The position numbers were made by a program, and so were the translations under genes. A DNA stretch of 42,442 bases from Methylococcales bacterium. GTDB taxonomy: Bacteria > Pseudomonadota > Gammaproteobacteria > Methylococcales > Methylomonadaceae. Location: positions 1 to 42,442 of the forward strand of contig SHZG01000002.1 in NCBI GenBank assembly GCA_009692395.1, written 5' to 3'. The notes beneath the pieces were generated by a model. The model was given only the letters and a program-made list of their open reading frames with translations. It was not told the DNA's origin and did no database searches. This document shows, piece by piece, positions 1-8,464 of this stretch. Within the stretch, counting starts at the first letter, position 1; each line of letters opens with the position of its first letter.

Positions 1-278
1 CCTTGCTTGCCCCCTTTAATATTACCTGCTTCTACACAGATGATTGGGGTGCTTATCAGCTTCACCTTGAGGCTGATAAGCATGAGATTGGTAAGCGCAA
101 TACGCAGAAAATAGAACGTAAAAACCTGAACTTTCGGACATGGATCAAATGACGCAATCGCAAGACAATTTGCTTCTCAAAACTAGAGTTGATGCACGAT
201 ACCGTCATCGGTTTGCTTATCAACAAGGTCGAATTCGGGCGCGATATTTATTCATAGTTACAGATTTAACCCGCTACC
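1..278 (+). mobile_element. IS1-family insertion sequence, 3' part
   Basis: This is the 3' end of an IS1-like element, cut by the left window edge. It holds the end of an InsB-type transposase frame and a terminus that ends with CCGCTACC at about 278. The same terminus, reverse complemented, starts the right-hand copy at 42300 (GGTAGTGGGTTAAATCTG). The element ends only 10 bp from the pncC stop codon. The exact boundary is inferred from where the two copies stop matching, so it may be off by a base or two. Confidence 0.8.
3..257 (+). pseudogene. IS1-family transposase (InsB-like), C-terminal fragment with a nonsense codon
   Basis: The frame beginning at position 3 resembles the C-terminus of IS1 InsB. 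It has a TDDWGAY segment, then GKRNTQKIERKNLN, which should contain the last acidic residue of the catalytic triad, then KTICFSK and a short tail ending at TAG (255-257). Codon 150-152 is TGA. The right-hand copy has CGA at the same place, and the next codon also differs (CGC against CTC). The downstream reading is otherwise intact, so this looks like a recent point mutation rather than a natural end. The 5' part lies outside the window. The short ATG frame at 140-361 is an out-of-frame shadow of this gene. Confidence 0.8.
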
Positions 279-287
279 AGAAATTGC

Positions 288-770
288 TTAATGTTGCAGT
301 AACAAGCCTTCCAGCGCAGTTTTTACCGTTTGCGTTCTTATTTGATGCCGATTGCCGATAAAGTGATGTCTAATAACGGTCGCGGTTTCATTTTTATAAT
401 ACCATGCAATGAATACCGACCCGATGGGTTTTTCTACACTGCCGCCGTCAGGGCCTGCAATACCTGTCACGGCAACCGCGCAATTGGCAGTGCTGTATAA
501 CAACGCACCACGCACCATTTCCAGTGCGACTTCTGCACTGACTGCACCGAATGTTTCTAAGGTGGCAGGTTTGACCGCCAGCATTTGTACTTTTGAAAGA
601 TTGCTATAAGTGACAAAACTGCGGTCCAACCACCTAGAACTGCCCGCGATTTCAGTCAATGTGTAGGCAATGCCACCGCCTGTGCAGGATTCAGCGGTGG
701 CTATCATGCCGCCATTCGCCGTTAAGTGCTGCCCCAGCTGTGTTGCCAATGCGATTAATTCAGCATCCAT
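288..770 (-). CDS. pncC: Nicotinamide-nucleotide amidase PncC (CinA C-terminal domain family)
   Basis: PncC deamidates nicotinamide mononucleotide to nicotinic acid mononucleotide in the cytoplasmic pyridine nucleotide cycle. The 160-residue protein is a stand-alone CinA C-terminal domain, close to the size of E. coli PncC. Visible signatures are TAESCTGG at residues 25-32, an IAGSSRWLDR segment, FVTYSN, GAVSAEVA, VTGIAGPDGG and EKPIGSVF. I place the start at ATG 770 because homologues begin with an acidic MDAEL-like stretch. It has a GGGG ribosome-binding site about 7 bases upstream. An upstream in-frame start at 806 would overlap mutS. The gene diverges from mutS, and its stop lies 10 bp from the left IS1 terminus. 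The C-terminus looks complete, so the insertion appears to have spared it. Confidence 0.92.
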   Translation of the reverse strand: MDAELIALATQLGQHLTANGGMIATAESCTGGGIAYTLTEIAGSSRWLDRSFVTYSNLSKVQMLAVKPATLETFGAVSAEVALEMVRGALLYSTANCAVAVTGIAGPDGGSVEKPIGSVFIAWYYKNETATVIRHHFIGNRHQIRTQTVKTALEGLLLQH

Positions 771-793
771 TATTTTGCCCCGACTAAAAAACC

Positions 794-3349
794 ATGAGTA
801 TAGCACAAAACCCGCACACCCCGATGATGCAACAGTATCACCGCATCAAAGCGCAATACCCGAACACGCTGGTTTTTTATCGCATGGGGGATTTTTATGA
901 ATTGTTTTTTGATGATGCTAAAAAAGCGTCTCAGTTACTTGATATAACGCTCACCAGTCGCGGCTCATCGGCAGGCGCACCGATTCCAATGGCAGGTATT
1001 CCCTATCATGCCGCTGAAAATTATCTGGCGAAATTATTACGCCACGGTGAATCGGTCGCAATGTGTGAACAAATTGGCGACCCTGCGACTTCAAAAGGCC
1101 CTGTGGAACGTAAAGTGGTGCGCGTGGTGACACCTGCCACCGTTACCGATGCAGCCTTATTGGAAGATAGAAAAGACAATTTATTAGTGGCGGTGTGTCA
1201 GCTTGATAAACACTACGCACTCGCTAGTTTAGACTTAACCAGCGGACGTTTTATTCTGCAACAAGTGGACGCGGAACATTTATTACTCAGTGAAATTGAC
1301 CGCCTCAATCCTGCGGAATTGCTCTACAGTGAAGATTGGATTCTGCCTGCCAGCATCAAACAACGCACAGGTTTATGTCGCCGTCCTGCGTGGAATTTTG
1401 ATGGTGAAAGTGCGCGGCAACAACTATTACAACAATTTAACACGCTGGATTTAAAAGGCTACGGCTGTGAAAACTTACCCGTCGCCATTGCCGCTGCGGG
1501 TGCGTTATTACACTATGTTAAAGACACTCAACAAAGCGCGTTGCCCCACATTCAAGGCATTACCACTGAAAGTAGCAACGACACGATTTTATTGGATGCC
1601 GCCAGTCGGCGTAATTTAGAGTTAGATTTTCATCCGTCTGGGCAGTTACAACACACGCTATTTGGTGTACTCGATAAGACCGTCACCGCTATGGGTAGTC
1701 GCTGTTTACGGCGTTGGTTGCATCGTCCGTTGCGTGACCAAACCGTACTCAAACACCGTTACGCCTGCATTGATAGCCTGCTCAATAATCAGTTACACCA
1801 AGCCGTACAAGCGAATTTACGTCATGTCGGTGACATTGAACGCATTAGTTCGCGTATCGCCTTAAAATCGGCGCGTCCGCGTGATTTATTGGTGTTGCGT
1901 AATACGCTTGCCGTATTGCCTGACTTACAAACCACGCTTGCTATCAGTGACAATCCACAACTGCATCGTTTAAGCCAACAAATCGGCGAACAACCCGCGT
2001 TAGTGGCATTATTACAAGCCGCAATTATCGACAATCCACCCGTGTTAATCCGTGATGGCGGCGTGATTGCTGACGGTTATAATGCGGAATTAGATGAACT
2101 AAGAAACCTCAGCCAAAACGCTGACCAATTTTTAATTGAACTAGAAGCGCGTGAAAAAGCCGCGACTGGGTTAAATCTCAAAGTGAATTACAACCGCGTT
2201 CATGGTTATTATATCGAAATTTCCCGCTTACATTCGGAAAAAGTCCCCGCGCATTATCTACGCAAACAAACCTTAAAAGGCGCGGAGCGGTACATCACCG
2301 AAGAACTCAAAACCTTTGAAGATAAAGTGTTGAGTGCGCGGGGTAAATCCTTAGTCTTTGAAAAGTTTTTGTATGACGCATTACTAACCACCATTGCCGC
2401 CGATACCGTCGCCTTGCAACACTGCGCCACCGCCTTGGCTGAACTCGATGTGCTGGTGAATTTTGCCGAACGCGCCGACACGTTGAACTTATCGCAACCC
2501 ACGCTAGTCACTAAATCAGGCATACACATCGAAGGCGGACGGCATTTAGTGGTTGAACAGGTGTCAGAAATTCCCTTTGTTGCCAATGATTTAAGTTTTT
2601 CTAACACGCGCCGAATGCTGGTGATTACGGGTCCGAACATGGGCGGAAAATCCACCTACATGAGACAGGCCGCGCTCATCGTCTTAATGGCGCATATCGG
2701 TTGTTATGTGCCTGCAAAATCTGCCACTATCGGCGCAATTGATAAAATTTTCACCCGCATTGGTGCGTCCGATGATGTCTCTAGTGGTCGCTCTACTTTT
2801 ATGGTGGAAATGTCCGAAACCGCTAACATTCTGCACAATGCCACTGCCAAAAGTCTAATTTTAATGGATGAAATCGGACGCGGCACGAGTACCTTTGACG
2901 GCTTATCATTAGCGTATGCCTGTGCAGATTATCTTGCCAAAACCACCAAAGCCTTTACGCTATTCGCTACCCATTATTTTGAATTAACCACGCTTGCCGA
3001 TGAACAACGCAGTATTCACAATGTGCATTTAGACGCAATGGAACATGGCGACAAAATCATTTTTTTACACGCGGTCAAAGACGGCGCGGCGAATCAAAGT
3101 TATGGCTTACAAGTCGCCGCACTGGCAGGCGTGCCGCGTTCAGTGATTGAAAAAGCGAAATTGAAATTACGCCAACTCGAAGATAACGCCTATTTAGAAC
3201 AACAAGCCGAAGCAGGTACACAGCAACTGGATTTATTTTCAGTAAAAGACGTTCATCCTGCGGTGGATAAACTCAAAGATTTGAATCCCGATGAGCTAAG
3301 TCCTAGGCAAGCGTTAGAGTTGCTTTATCAGCTTAAAAATATGGTTTGA
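794..3349 (+). CDS. mutS: DNA mismatch repair ATPase MutS
   Basis: MutS recognises mispaired or unpaired bases and recruits MutL. At 851 residues it is almost the same length as E. coli MutS (853). The mismatch-reading Phe-x-Glu is F34-Y35-E36 in domain I. The C-terminal ABC-type ATPase has Walker A GPNMGGKST with K619, the DDVSSGRSTF signature region, Walker B LILMDEIGRGTST and the FATHYFEL switch His. The C-terminal tail ends in a helix (SPRQALELLYQLKNM) typical of the tetramerisation region. I see no Shine-Dalgarno sequence before ATG 794, and the pncC start is only 23 bp away on the other strand. No mutH gene is present in the window. All catalytic motifs are intact, so it should be functional. 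Confidence 0.97.
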   Translation: MSIAQNPHTPMMQQYHRIKAQYPNTLVFYRMGDFYELFFDDAKKASQLLDITLTSRGSSAGAPIPMAGIPYHAAENYLAKLLRHGESVAMCEQIGDPATSKGPVERKVVRVVTPATVTDAALLEDRKDNLLVAVCQLDKHYALASLDLTSGRFILQQVDAEHLLLSEIDRLNPAELLYSEDWILPASIKQRTGLCRRPAWNFDGESARQQLLQQFNTLDLKGYGCENLPVAIAAAGALLHYVKDTQQSALPHIQGITTESSNDTILLDAASRRNLELDFHPSGQLQHTLFGVLDKTVTAMGSRCLRRWLHRPLRDQTVLKHRYACIDSLLNNQLHQAVQANLRHVGDIERISSRIALKSARPRDLLVLRNTLAVLPDLQTTLAISDNPQLHRLSQQIGEQPALVALLQAAIIDNPPVLIRDGGVIADGYNAELDELRNLSQNADQFLIELEAREKAATGLNLKVNYNRVHGYYIEISRLHSEKVPAHYLRKQTLKGAERYITEELKTFEDKVLSARGKSLVFEKFLYDALLTTIAADTVALQHCATALAELDVLVNFAERADTLNLSQPTLVTKSGIHIEGGRHLVVEQVSEIPFVANDLSFSNTRRMLVITGPNMGGKSTYMRQAALIVLMAHIGCYVPAKSATIGAIDKIFTRIGASDDVSSGRSTFMVEMSETANILHNATAKSLILMDEIGRGTSTFDGLSLAYACADYLAKTTKAFTLFATHYFELTTLADEQRSIHNVHLDAMEHGDKIIFLHAVKDGAANQSYGLQVAALAGVPRSVIEKAKLKLRQLEDNAYLEQQAEAGTQQLDLFSVKDVHPAVDKLKDLNPDELSPRQALELLYQLKNMV

Positions 3350-3366
3350 TGGTTGGCTAGAGCTGA

Positions 3367-3422
3367 GGAGTCTAAAACACGTTTTGGGTGTTTAAATGAG
3401 CCCAAGTCATGCCTTAGACTCC
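3367..3422. terminator. Inverted repeat between convergent mutS and carbonic anhydrase genes
   Basis: A perfect 9-bp inverted repeat, GGAGTCTAA at 3367-3375 and TTAGACTCC at 3414-3422, encloses a second small stem (AAACAC / GTGTTT, 3375-3393). It lies between two genes that end towards each other, where a bidirectional terminator would be expected. There is no clean T-run, so termination is only a guess. Confidence 0.35.
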
Positions 3423-3440
3423 GAGTGGTAGGCTGTTTGC

Positions 3441-4019
3441 TTAGCTTACTTTGCCTGCTGCTGTTGCTTCAGGCACTTCAATTAAGCGACCTGATTTCAC
3501 ATCATAAATATAGCCATAAACAGGAATATCTGACGGTACTAATGAATGGGCTTTAATACGTTTTACGTCTTCCAGCACACTTTTTACCTGATCTTTAATG
3601 GTCAACCAATTGATATATTTACCATCTGTTGAACCACCGCCTTCACAGCAATCATGCCAACCAGTAGCATCTACTGAGGCTGTTTTTAAGCTGCCTGCCA
3701 GTAAGTCACTCATAATGTCATTGTTAAAGGTTTCCATGCCGCAGTCAGTATGATGAATCACAAACCACTCGCATGTGCCTAATAACTTATACGAAATTAC
3801 CAGAGAGCGAATCGCGTCATCACTCGCTCGCCCGCCTGCATTACGAATAACGTGTGCATCACCTTCTGATAAACCTGCATATTTCGCAGGGTCTAAACGC
3901 GCATCCATACAGGTTAAAATCGCAAACTGTCGCGCAGGTGGCATGGCTAAATCACCTTTTTCAAAACCTGCGACATAGTCACGATTAGCACTTAACACTT
4001 CATTTAATATTTTTGTCAT
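3441..4019 (-). CDS. Beta-class carbonic anhydrase
   Basis: This cytoplasmic zinc enzyme interconverts CO2 and bicarbonate. The 192-residue protein has the beta-class zinc site C37 (in CMDARLD), H90 and C93 (in HHTDCG), and the D39-R41 dyad. It also has HVIRNAGG and DDAIRSL segments, like the mycobacterial Rv1284 subgroup. I chose ATG 4019 because it has a GGAG about 9 bases upstream and homologues start near here. The in-frame start at 4070 adds a tail not expected in the family. An unusual CCEGGG stretch near residue 125 lies in the variable part. The gene converges with mutS and appears monocistronic. A role in bicarbonate supply or pH balance fits, but the context does not decide it. Confidence 0.93.
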   Translation of the reverse strand: MTKILNEVLSANRDYVAGFEKGDLAMPPARQFAILTCMDARLDPAKYAGLSEGDAHVIRNAGGRASDDAIRSLVISYKLLGTCEWFVIHHTDCGMETFNNDIMSDLLAGSLKTASVDATGWHDCCEGGGSTDGKYINWLTIKDQVKSVLEDVKRIKAHSLVPSDIPVYGYIYDVKSGRLIEVPEATAAGKVS

Positions 4020-4167
4020 TGTTACTACTCCAGTGTGTGAATAATTGACCACGATTGACCTCATTACCAATCAAGACGGTCGGTTTATAATATCACGGTG
4101 GTTGGGTTAAGTATAAGCGTTTGCTTGAATACGACTGTTGACGCTTATTGACAGTAGCACGGACGAA

Positions 4168-4557
4168 TTAAATTAGATTTAGCAGGTGTTTTTCTAGGTA
4201 GTGATTAAAGATCATTAAATCAAACCAACCAAGTAGATGGCTACCAACAATCAGCCAAAATACTAGTTGAAAGGACAGTTTTTTATTTTTATGACGTAAC
4301 CATTGTTGAGCAAGTAACGCGCCTGCCCAACCACCGAAAAATTCACAACAATGCAGTGTGAATTCAGAAATTCGCCATTGCCCTCGTATGGCACGGTTTT
4401 TATCAAGTCGATAAAGTAAAAAAGTAATAATGCCAATCAGTGTGTAAACCAAGAAAGGGATAAAATTTTGAGTTTGGTAAATGAGGGTGAGTGAAAAAAT
4501 GAACGGTAGTAGGATGATGGTAGTGGTGAACCAATTTAAGCGGCGGTGATTGGACAT
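4168..4557 (-). CDS. DUF1294 family membrane protein
   Basis: This is a small inner-membrane protein of unknown function, 129 residues from ATG 4557. Two hydrophobic helices fill roughly residues 10-50 and a third lies near residues 100-120. Between them is the DUF1294 signature: a YRLDKNRA-like segment, RISEFTLH, GGWAGALLAQ and RHKNKK. An in-frame TTG at 4563 overlaps the upstream stop codon. I prefer the ATG two bases after that stop, since tight coupling to the MEKHLA-domain gene is likely either way. The DUF1294 assignment rests on the motif order. No enzymatic role is known to me. Confidence 0.8.
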   Translation of the reverse strand: MSNHRRLNWFTTTIILLPFIFSLTLIYQTQNFIPFLVYTLIGIITFLLYRLDKNRAIRGQWRISEFTLHCCEFFGGWAGALLAQQWLRHKNKKLSFQLVFWLIVGSHLLGWFDLMIFNHYLEKHLLNLI

Positions 4558-4559
4558 TA

Positions 4560-5027
4560 TCAAACTGTCCAGTCGGAAAAATAGGCGGCTTGACCTTGGT
4601 AAACACCGTTGGAGTCGGTGAGATTCCAGACGATGGCATTGGTAATTGCAAAACGTTTGCCTGTTTTAGAAATGCGCACCCCTTGATAATCAGTGATAAA
4701 GCCTTGGGTAGTGACTTGGTGCATTAATTCAGCGCGTGCCGCTTGATTAATCGGTTCTGCGGAAACGCGAGAGGGTAGGGTGATGAGTTGTTGCCAGTTT
4801 AGTTCAAACAGTTGTAGACCTTGCGCATTGGCATAGTTAAAAATAGGGTCTGCGTCAGTATTATGCGATAGCAATACAAACGGCGCGTGATACAGGCGTT
4901 CAGCTATATTGTCAGTATCAGAAAGTAGTGGATAACCCAGCAAGTGTTGGAAACTGTGGGTGATTAGTTCAATGTGGTCGGCTAGATAGTGATTATCCGC
5001 CCCGGGTGGATTGGGAAAATAGTTCAT
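4560..5027 (-). CDS. MEKHLA domain-containing protein
   Basis: This 155-residue cytoplasmic protein is of the bacterial MEKHLA type, a PAS-like sensory fold named after plant HD-ZIP III proteins. Supporting features are the opening helix (HIELITHSFQHLLGYPLL), an APFVLLSHNTDADPIFNYANAQGLQLFEL block, and the closing GVRISKTGKRFAITNAIVWNL and GQAAYFSDW segments. Its length is typical of stand-alone members. The TGA stop lies two bases before the ATG of the DUF1294 gene, so the two are probably co-transcribed. The ligand and role are unknown. The ribosome-binding site is weak. Confidence 0.8.
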   Translation of the reverse strand: MNYFPNPPGADNHYLADHIELITHSFQHLLGYPLLSDTDNIAERLYHAPFVLLSHNTDADPIFNYANAQGLQLFELNWQQLITLPSRVSAEPINQAARAELMHQVTTQGFITDYQGVRISKTGKRFAITNAIVWNLTDSNGVYQGQAAYFSDWTV

Positions 5028-5054
5028 GGTCTAAAGGGCGTGTAAATCGTAGGA

Positions 5055-5098
5055 GTCCAATAGCTTAAGCGATTGGACATAAAACAGCTACGCCTGTT
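5055..5098. repeat. Pair of short hairpins upstream of the MEKHLA gene
   Basis: GTCCAAT (5055-5061) and ATTGGAC (5072-5078) form a 7-bp stem around a loop that contains the palindrome GCTTAAGC. A second small stem, AACAG / CTGTT, lies at 5083-5098. They occupy the leader of the MEKHLA-DUF1294 pair on the minus strand. They could be regulatory or simply part of a dispersed repeat. Confidence 0.4.
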
Positions 5099-5122
5099 AT
5101 AGCTAAAGCACAATAAAATGAT

Positions 5123-5182
5123 ACCGTTCGTGGTGAGCTTGTAGAGCCACATTCACGCTTCGACAAGCTCAGCGCGAACGGT
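5123..5182. repeat. REP-like palindromic repeat
   Basis: Arms ACCGTTCG (5123-5130) and CGAACGGT (5175-5182) enclose degenerate copies of a TGAGCTTG / CTTCGACAAGCTCA inner stem. This resembles a palindromic repeat found scattered between genes in many bacteria. It sits directly after the amidase stop codon and could also act as a transcript 3' end. Confidence 0.6.
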
Positions 5183-5189
5183 TTTGTAA

Positions 5190-6494
5190 TCAATTTATAC
5201 TGCCTCGGCTCGATAGAGCGGCGACTTTGGTATCAGCAGTCGGTGAGGAGGGCGTAAAATAATTATGCACACCGCCAAAAATAGCCGTTGCCATTTTGGT
5301 TTGGTAGTCGTCATTCAACAGATTTTCTTCTTCGCTAGGATTAGAGATGAACGCTGTTTCTACCAAGATAGAGGGGATGTCGGGTGATTTTAGTACCATA
5401 AAACCCGCGTGTTGTACGGCATCTTTGTGCGTTTCACCGACGGCACTACAGTGTTTTAATACACTTTTAGCTATATCGGCACTGGCTTGTTCGGTTGCAC
5501 TTTGTGATAAATCCAGTAACACGGAGGCTAATACATCTTCTTTGTCTTCAAGACTTACGCCGCCAATCAAATCAGAGGCATTTTCATTTTTTGCTAACCA
5601 TAACGCGGCTTCACTAGACGCGCTACTGCGAGACAACACATAAACGGATAAGCCTTTAACGGTGGTATCTTGGAAGGCATTGGCATGAATAGAGATGAAT
5701 AAATTGGCGTGTGCGGCTCTGGCAATCTGCATTCTTTTTCTAAGCCCAACGTAGTAATCACCTTTACGCACCATGACTGCTTTCATGTCAGGTTGTGAGT
5801 TGATGAGTGTTGCTAGTTTTTTGGCGATGGCAAATACCACTTGTTTTTCTTCAGTGCCGTGTGCGCCGTGTGCGCCAGAATCATTGCCGCCATGACCTGC
5901 GTCAATCGCAATGACGATTTTTTCTTGTTTATTACTACTGGTGAATTGCTGAGCAAAGTTTTGTAGTCTAGAAAATGTACTTTCAGCTTTGCTTGCCAAC
6001 GTCTTTGGTGGCTCTATTGGTAAAACAGGGGTTTCTTTTTTAGCGGGTTGAACACTGTCTTTACTGGCAATTATTTTGTTGTGCGCTACAGGTGCATTTT
6101 TGCTAGTCAAATCAATGATTAGTTTGTGTTCATTTTTGTTATTGGAACTTAAAGAGAAATTTTTTGAAGTAATCGACTCTTTTAAGTCAACAGCGAGGCG
6201 TAAATTGTCTTTGGTTTTTTCTAAAACGTGGATGTTAGCAAATAATGGGTGTGATGCACTGGGCTGGATTAAGGCCTGCCCTAATTTAGCATTTTTAATT
6301 TCAATGACTAATTGAGCAGGATTGTTCTGTACGAAAACCCGATGCTTGGGTGAGGCACTAACATCAAACACCATCCGTGTTTGCTTTGCTACTTGCGAGT
6401 AGTGCAATGAATTAACATCAACTTGTTGTGCGTAACTAGACGCAGACAGCGACAGCAATCCAACAATCAATAAATCTTTCCAGTGACTTCTCAT
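5190..6494 (-). CDS. amiB: N-acetylmuramoyl-L-alanine amidase (AMIN + Amidase_3)
   Basis: This periplasmic zinc amidase cleaves the bond between MurNAc and the peptide stem of peptidoglycan, chiefly at division. The 434-residue protein has an N-terminal signal peptide (hydrophobic core LLIVGLLSLSAS, probable cleavage after SYA). An AMIN localisation domain follows at about residues 25-130, then a low-complexity linker and Amidase_3 at about 195-415. Zinc-site motifs are visible: IDAGHGG, TEEKQVVF, ISIHANAF and the catalytic VETAFISN. ATG 6494 is chosen. The TTG at 6509 would add five residues before the signal sequence. It follows tsaE by 84 bp on the same strand, like the E. coli tsaE-amiB pair, hence the symbol. 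AmiB and AmiC cannot be separated with certainty. Confidence 0.9.
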   Translation of the reverse strand: MRSHWKDLLIVGLLSLSASSYAQQVDVNSLHYSQVAKQTRMVFDVSASPKHRVFVQNNPAQLVIEIKNAKLGQALIQPSASHPLFANIHVLEKTKDNLRLAVDLKESITSKNFSLSSNNKNEHKLIIDLTSKNAPVAHNKIIASKDSVQPAKKETPVLPIEPPKTLASKAESTFSRLQNFAQQFTSSNKQEKIVIAIDAGHGGNDSGAHGAHGTEEKQVVFAIAKKLATLINSQPDMKAVMVRKGDYYVGLRKRMQIARAAHANLFISIHANAFQDTTVKGLSVYVLSRSSASSEAALWLAKNENASDLIGGVSLEDKEDVLASVLLDLSQSATEQASADIAKSVLKHCSAVGETHKDAVQHAGFMVLKSPDIPSILVETAFISNPSEEENLLNDDYQTKMATAIFGGVHNYFTPSSPTADTKVAALSSRGSIN

Positions 6495-6578
6495 GGCTAC
6501 AATCCACAACAGTAATAATTTACGTTATATTATCACGTAGAAGTATGTTGTTGTTTTTCAAGAATAGATAATTATTTT

Positions 6579-7001
6579 TTAATCGTGTGACACCGTATTA
6601 AAACTAATATTTCGACCTAAGCCTTCGGCTGTTAAAGAAATAATCATATCCGGCTGAGGTAAAAAACCTGTGCCGCGTTCTGCCCATTCGATAAAACACA
6701 GGCAATTTTGCTCAAAATAATCACGAATGCCTATCCATTCGAGTTCTTCAGAATCATTTAAACGGTATAAGTCAAAATGAAAAATTTTGCGTTCACCGAG
6801 GGTGTATTCTTCAACGAGGGTAAATGTTGGACTTTTTACCGCGCCTGTAAAACCTGAGGCTCTTAAAAAACCGCGTACCAGCGTGGTTTTACCCATGCCT
6901 AAATCACCTTGTAAAAAAATTACACCTTTTTCGGGTAATAGCGTCCACAAGGCGGCACCGAATTGTTCAGTCGCTTCGGTTGAAGGTAAGTATTTTTTCA
7001 T
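6579..7001 (-). CDS. tsaE: tRNA threonylcarbamoyladenosine biosynthesis ATPase TsaE
   Basis: TsaE is the ATPase that works with TsaB and TsaD to make the t6A modification at position 37 of ANN-decoding tRNAs. The 140-residue protein has the P-loop GDLGMGKTT with K38, then SPTFTLVEEY, the HFDLYRL segment, the WIGIRDYF helix and CFIEWAERG. All are standard for the family. Its ATG overlaps the nnr stop codon (ATGA, 6998-7001), which implies translational coupling. Tail length and all motifs look complete. Confidence 0.95.
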   Translation of the reverse strand: MKKYLPSTEATEQFGAALWTLLPEKGVIFLQGDLGMGKTTLVRGFLRASGFTGAVKSPTFTLVEEYTLGERKIFHFDLYRLNDSEELEWIGIRDYFEQNCLCFIEWAERGTGFLPQPDMIISLTAEGLGRNISFNTVSHD

Positions 7002-8464
7002 TTGTTGACTCCTAATCTAAGATAGTGCATTAAATCGCTGGCTAATAAGCCGCGTTCACCGCCTGCTTGTGCGGCGCAATCTGCGGCTTTGCCATGCTGA
7101 TAAACGCCTTGTTGTGCGGCTTCTTGTAAAGTAAAACCTTGCGCGATTAAGCCCGCTATTACACCTGTCAATACATCACCCATACCGCCTGAAGCCATGC
7201 CTGCATTGCCTGTATGCGAGACTGCCAAGGTGTCGCTACTGGCAATTAATGTGCCTGCACCTTTTAAAACAACTGTGCCGTGGTATTTTTCTTGCAGTGC
7301 GGAAACGGCAGCGAAGCGGTCTTGTTGTATGTTTGCCGTTGAGCAGTTTAATAGTCGCGCGGCTTCGGCAGGGTGTGGCGTTAAAATCCAGTTTGGATTG
7401 GCTACGGGGTTACGCGCCAATAAATTCAAAGCATCCGCATCAAGGATTAATGGTTTTTTCAGGGTTAATACGGCGGCTAATAATTCGATTGCCCAGTTAC
7501 TTTGCCCCAAGCCTGTGCCGATAGCGATAACACTGGCTTTAGCTAATAAAGGCATTAGTTGTTCAGCGGTTCCTACGCCATGACACATCAGTTCTGGGCG
7601 GTTGAGATTCATCAAACTCGCATGACTACTCCGCGTTGCAATGCTCACTAACCCTGCACCCACGCGTAATGCTGCTTCACCTGCTAAGCGTGCTGCCCCT
7701 GAATAACCGTGTTCACCGCCGATAATTAATACATGACCATAATCGCCTTTATGGGTACAGCGCAAGCGGCGTGGTAATGACTGGTTGATAATGCGCACCG
7801 CTGAAATAGTCTGCGTTGCTAAAATTGACTCAGGAATGGCTAAAGACGCGTAGCAAATAACGCCGCAATAATCTGCCGCTTGCCCTGTAAATAAACCTTG
7901 GTGTAGAGCAATAAACGTCACGGTCACATCCGCTTTAACGGCGACTCCCATGACATTGCCTGTATTGCTCTCTAGTCCTGACGGCATATCCACTGCCAGC
8001 ACAAATGCGGGGCTTTGATTAATGGCTTCAATGGCAGCTGCATAATGTCCTGTCACGGATTTATTCAATCCAGAACCTAACAACGCATCAATAATCACGT
8101 CTGCATTGAAGTCTAAATCAACGTGAAAAGGCGTAATCATGCCTTGTACAGCGACATAATGCCAATAAGCTGTCTGTGCGTCACCTTTGAGTTGTTTGGG
8201 TTCGCCAACGCTCACCACACACACGGTTAATCCCGCTCTTAGCAATAAAGTGGCAACAATATAGCCATCACCTGCGTTATTACTAGATCCACAAAATATT
8301 TCAAACGTCTGTGCGTTAGGGCAGTAGCGGATAATTTCTTGAAAAACCGCATACCCCGCACGACTCATTAATTCAAAACTGTCGATACCGTGTTCTCGTA
8401 TAGCAAGTTGTTCTGACTCTCTAATTTGTTCGTTACGGTAAAGATTAATCGGTAATGCCTGCAT
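6998..8464 (-). CDS. nnr: Bifunctional NAD(P)HX epimerase / ADP-dependent NAD(P)HX dehydratase
   Basis: This enzyme repairs hydrated NADH and NADPH. The N-terminal YjeF_N domain (about residues 1-215) epimerises NAD(P)HX, and the C-terminal ribokinase-like domain (about 230-488) dehydrates it using ADP. N-terminal landmarks are SRAGYAVFQ, GSSNNAGDGYIVA and DALLGSGLN. C-terminal landmarks are HKGDYGHVLIIGG, GTGLGQSNWA, LDADALNLL, LTPHPAEAARLL, VVLKGAGT and the catalytic GGMGDVLTGVIAG. At 488 residues it is the usual bifunctional length. The ATG shares one base with the miaA stop (TAATG), and its own stop overlaps tsaE. The three genes are therefore a tightly packed operon. Confidence 0.95.
   Translation of the reverse strand: MQALPINLYRNEQIRESEQLAIREHGIDSFELMSRAGYAVFQEIIRYCPNAQTFEIFCGSSNNAGDGYIVATLLLRAGLTVCVVSVGEPKQLKGDAQTAYWHYVAVQGMITPFHVDLDFNADVIIDALLGSGLNKSVTGHYAAAIEAINQSPAFVLAVDMPSGLESNTGNVMGVAVKADVTVTFIALHQGLFTGQAADYCGVICYASLAIPESILATQTISAVRIINQSLPRRLRCTHKGDYGHVLIIGGEHGYSGAARLAGEAALRVGAGLVSIATRSSHASLMNLNRPELMCHGVGTAEQLMPLLAKASVIAIGTGLGQSNWAIELLAAVLTLKKPLILDADALNLLARNPVANPNWILTPHPAEAARLLNCSTANIQQDRFAAVSALQEKYHGTVVLKGAGTLIASSDTLAVSHTGNAGMASGGMGDVLTGVIAGLIAQGFTLQEAAQQGVYQHGKAADCAAQAGGERGLLASDLMHYLRLGVNK

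Noticed and set aside
140..361. ATG frame of 73 residues at the left edge, matched by a similar frame at 42193-42438 on the minus strand
   Set aside because: Both are out-of-frame readings of the IS1 transposase tail. They look alike only because the two IS copies are alike at DNA level.
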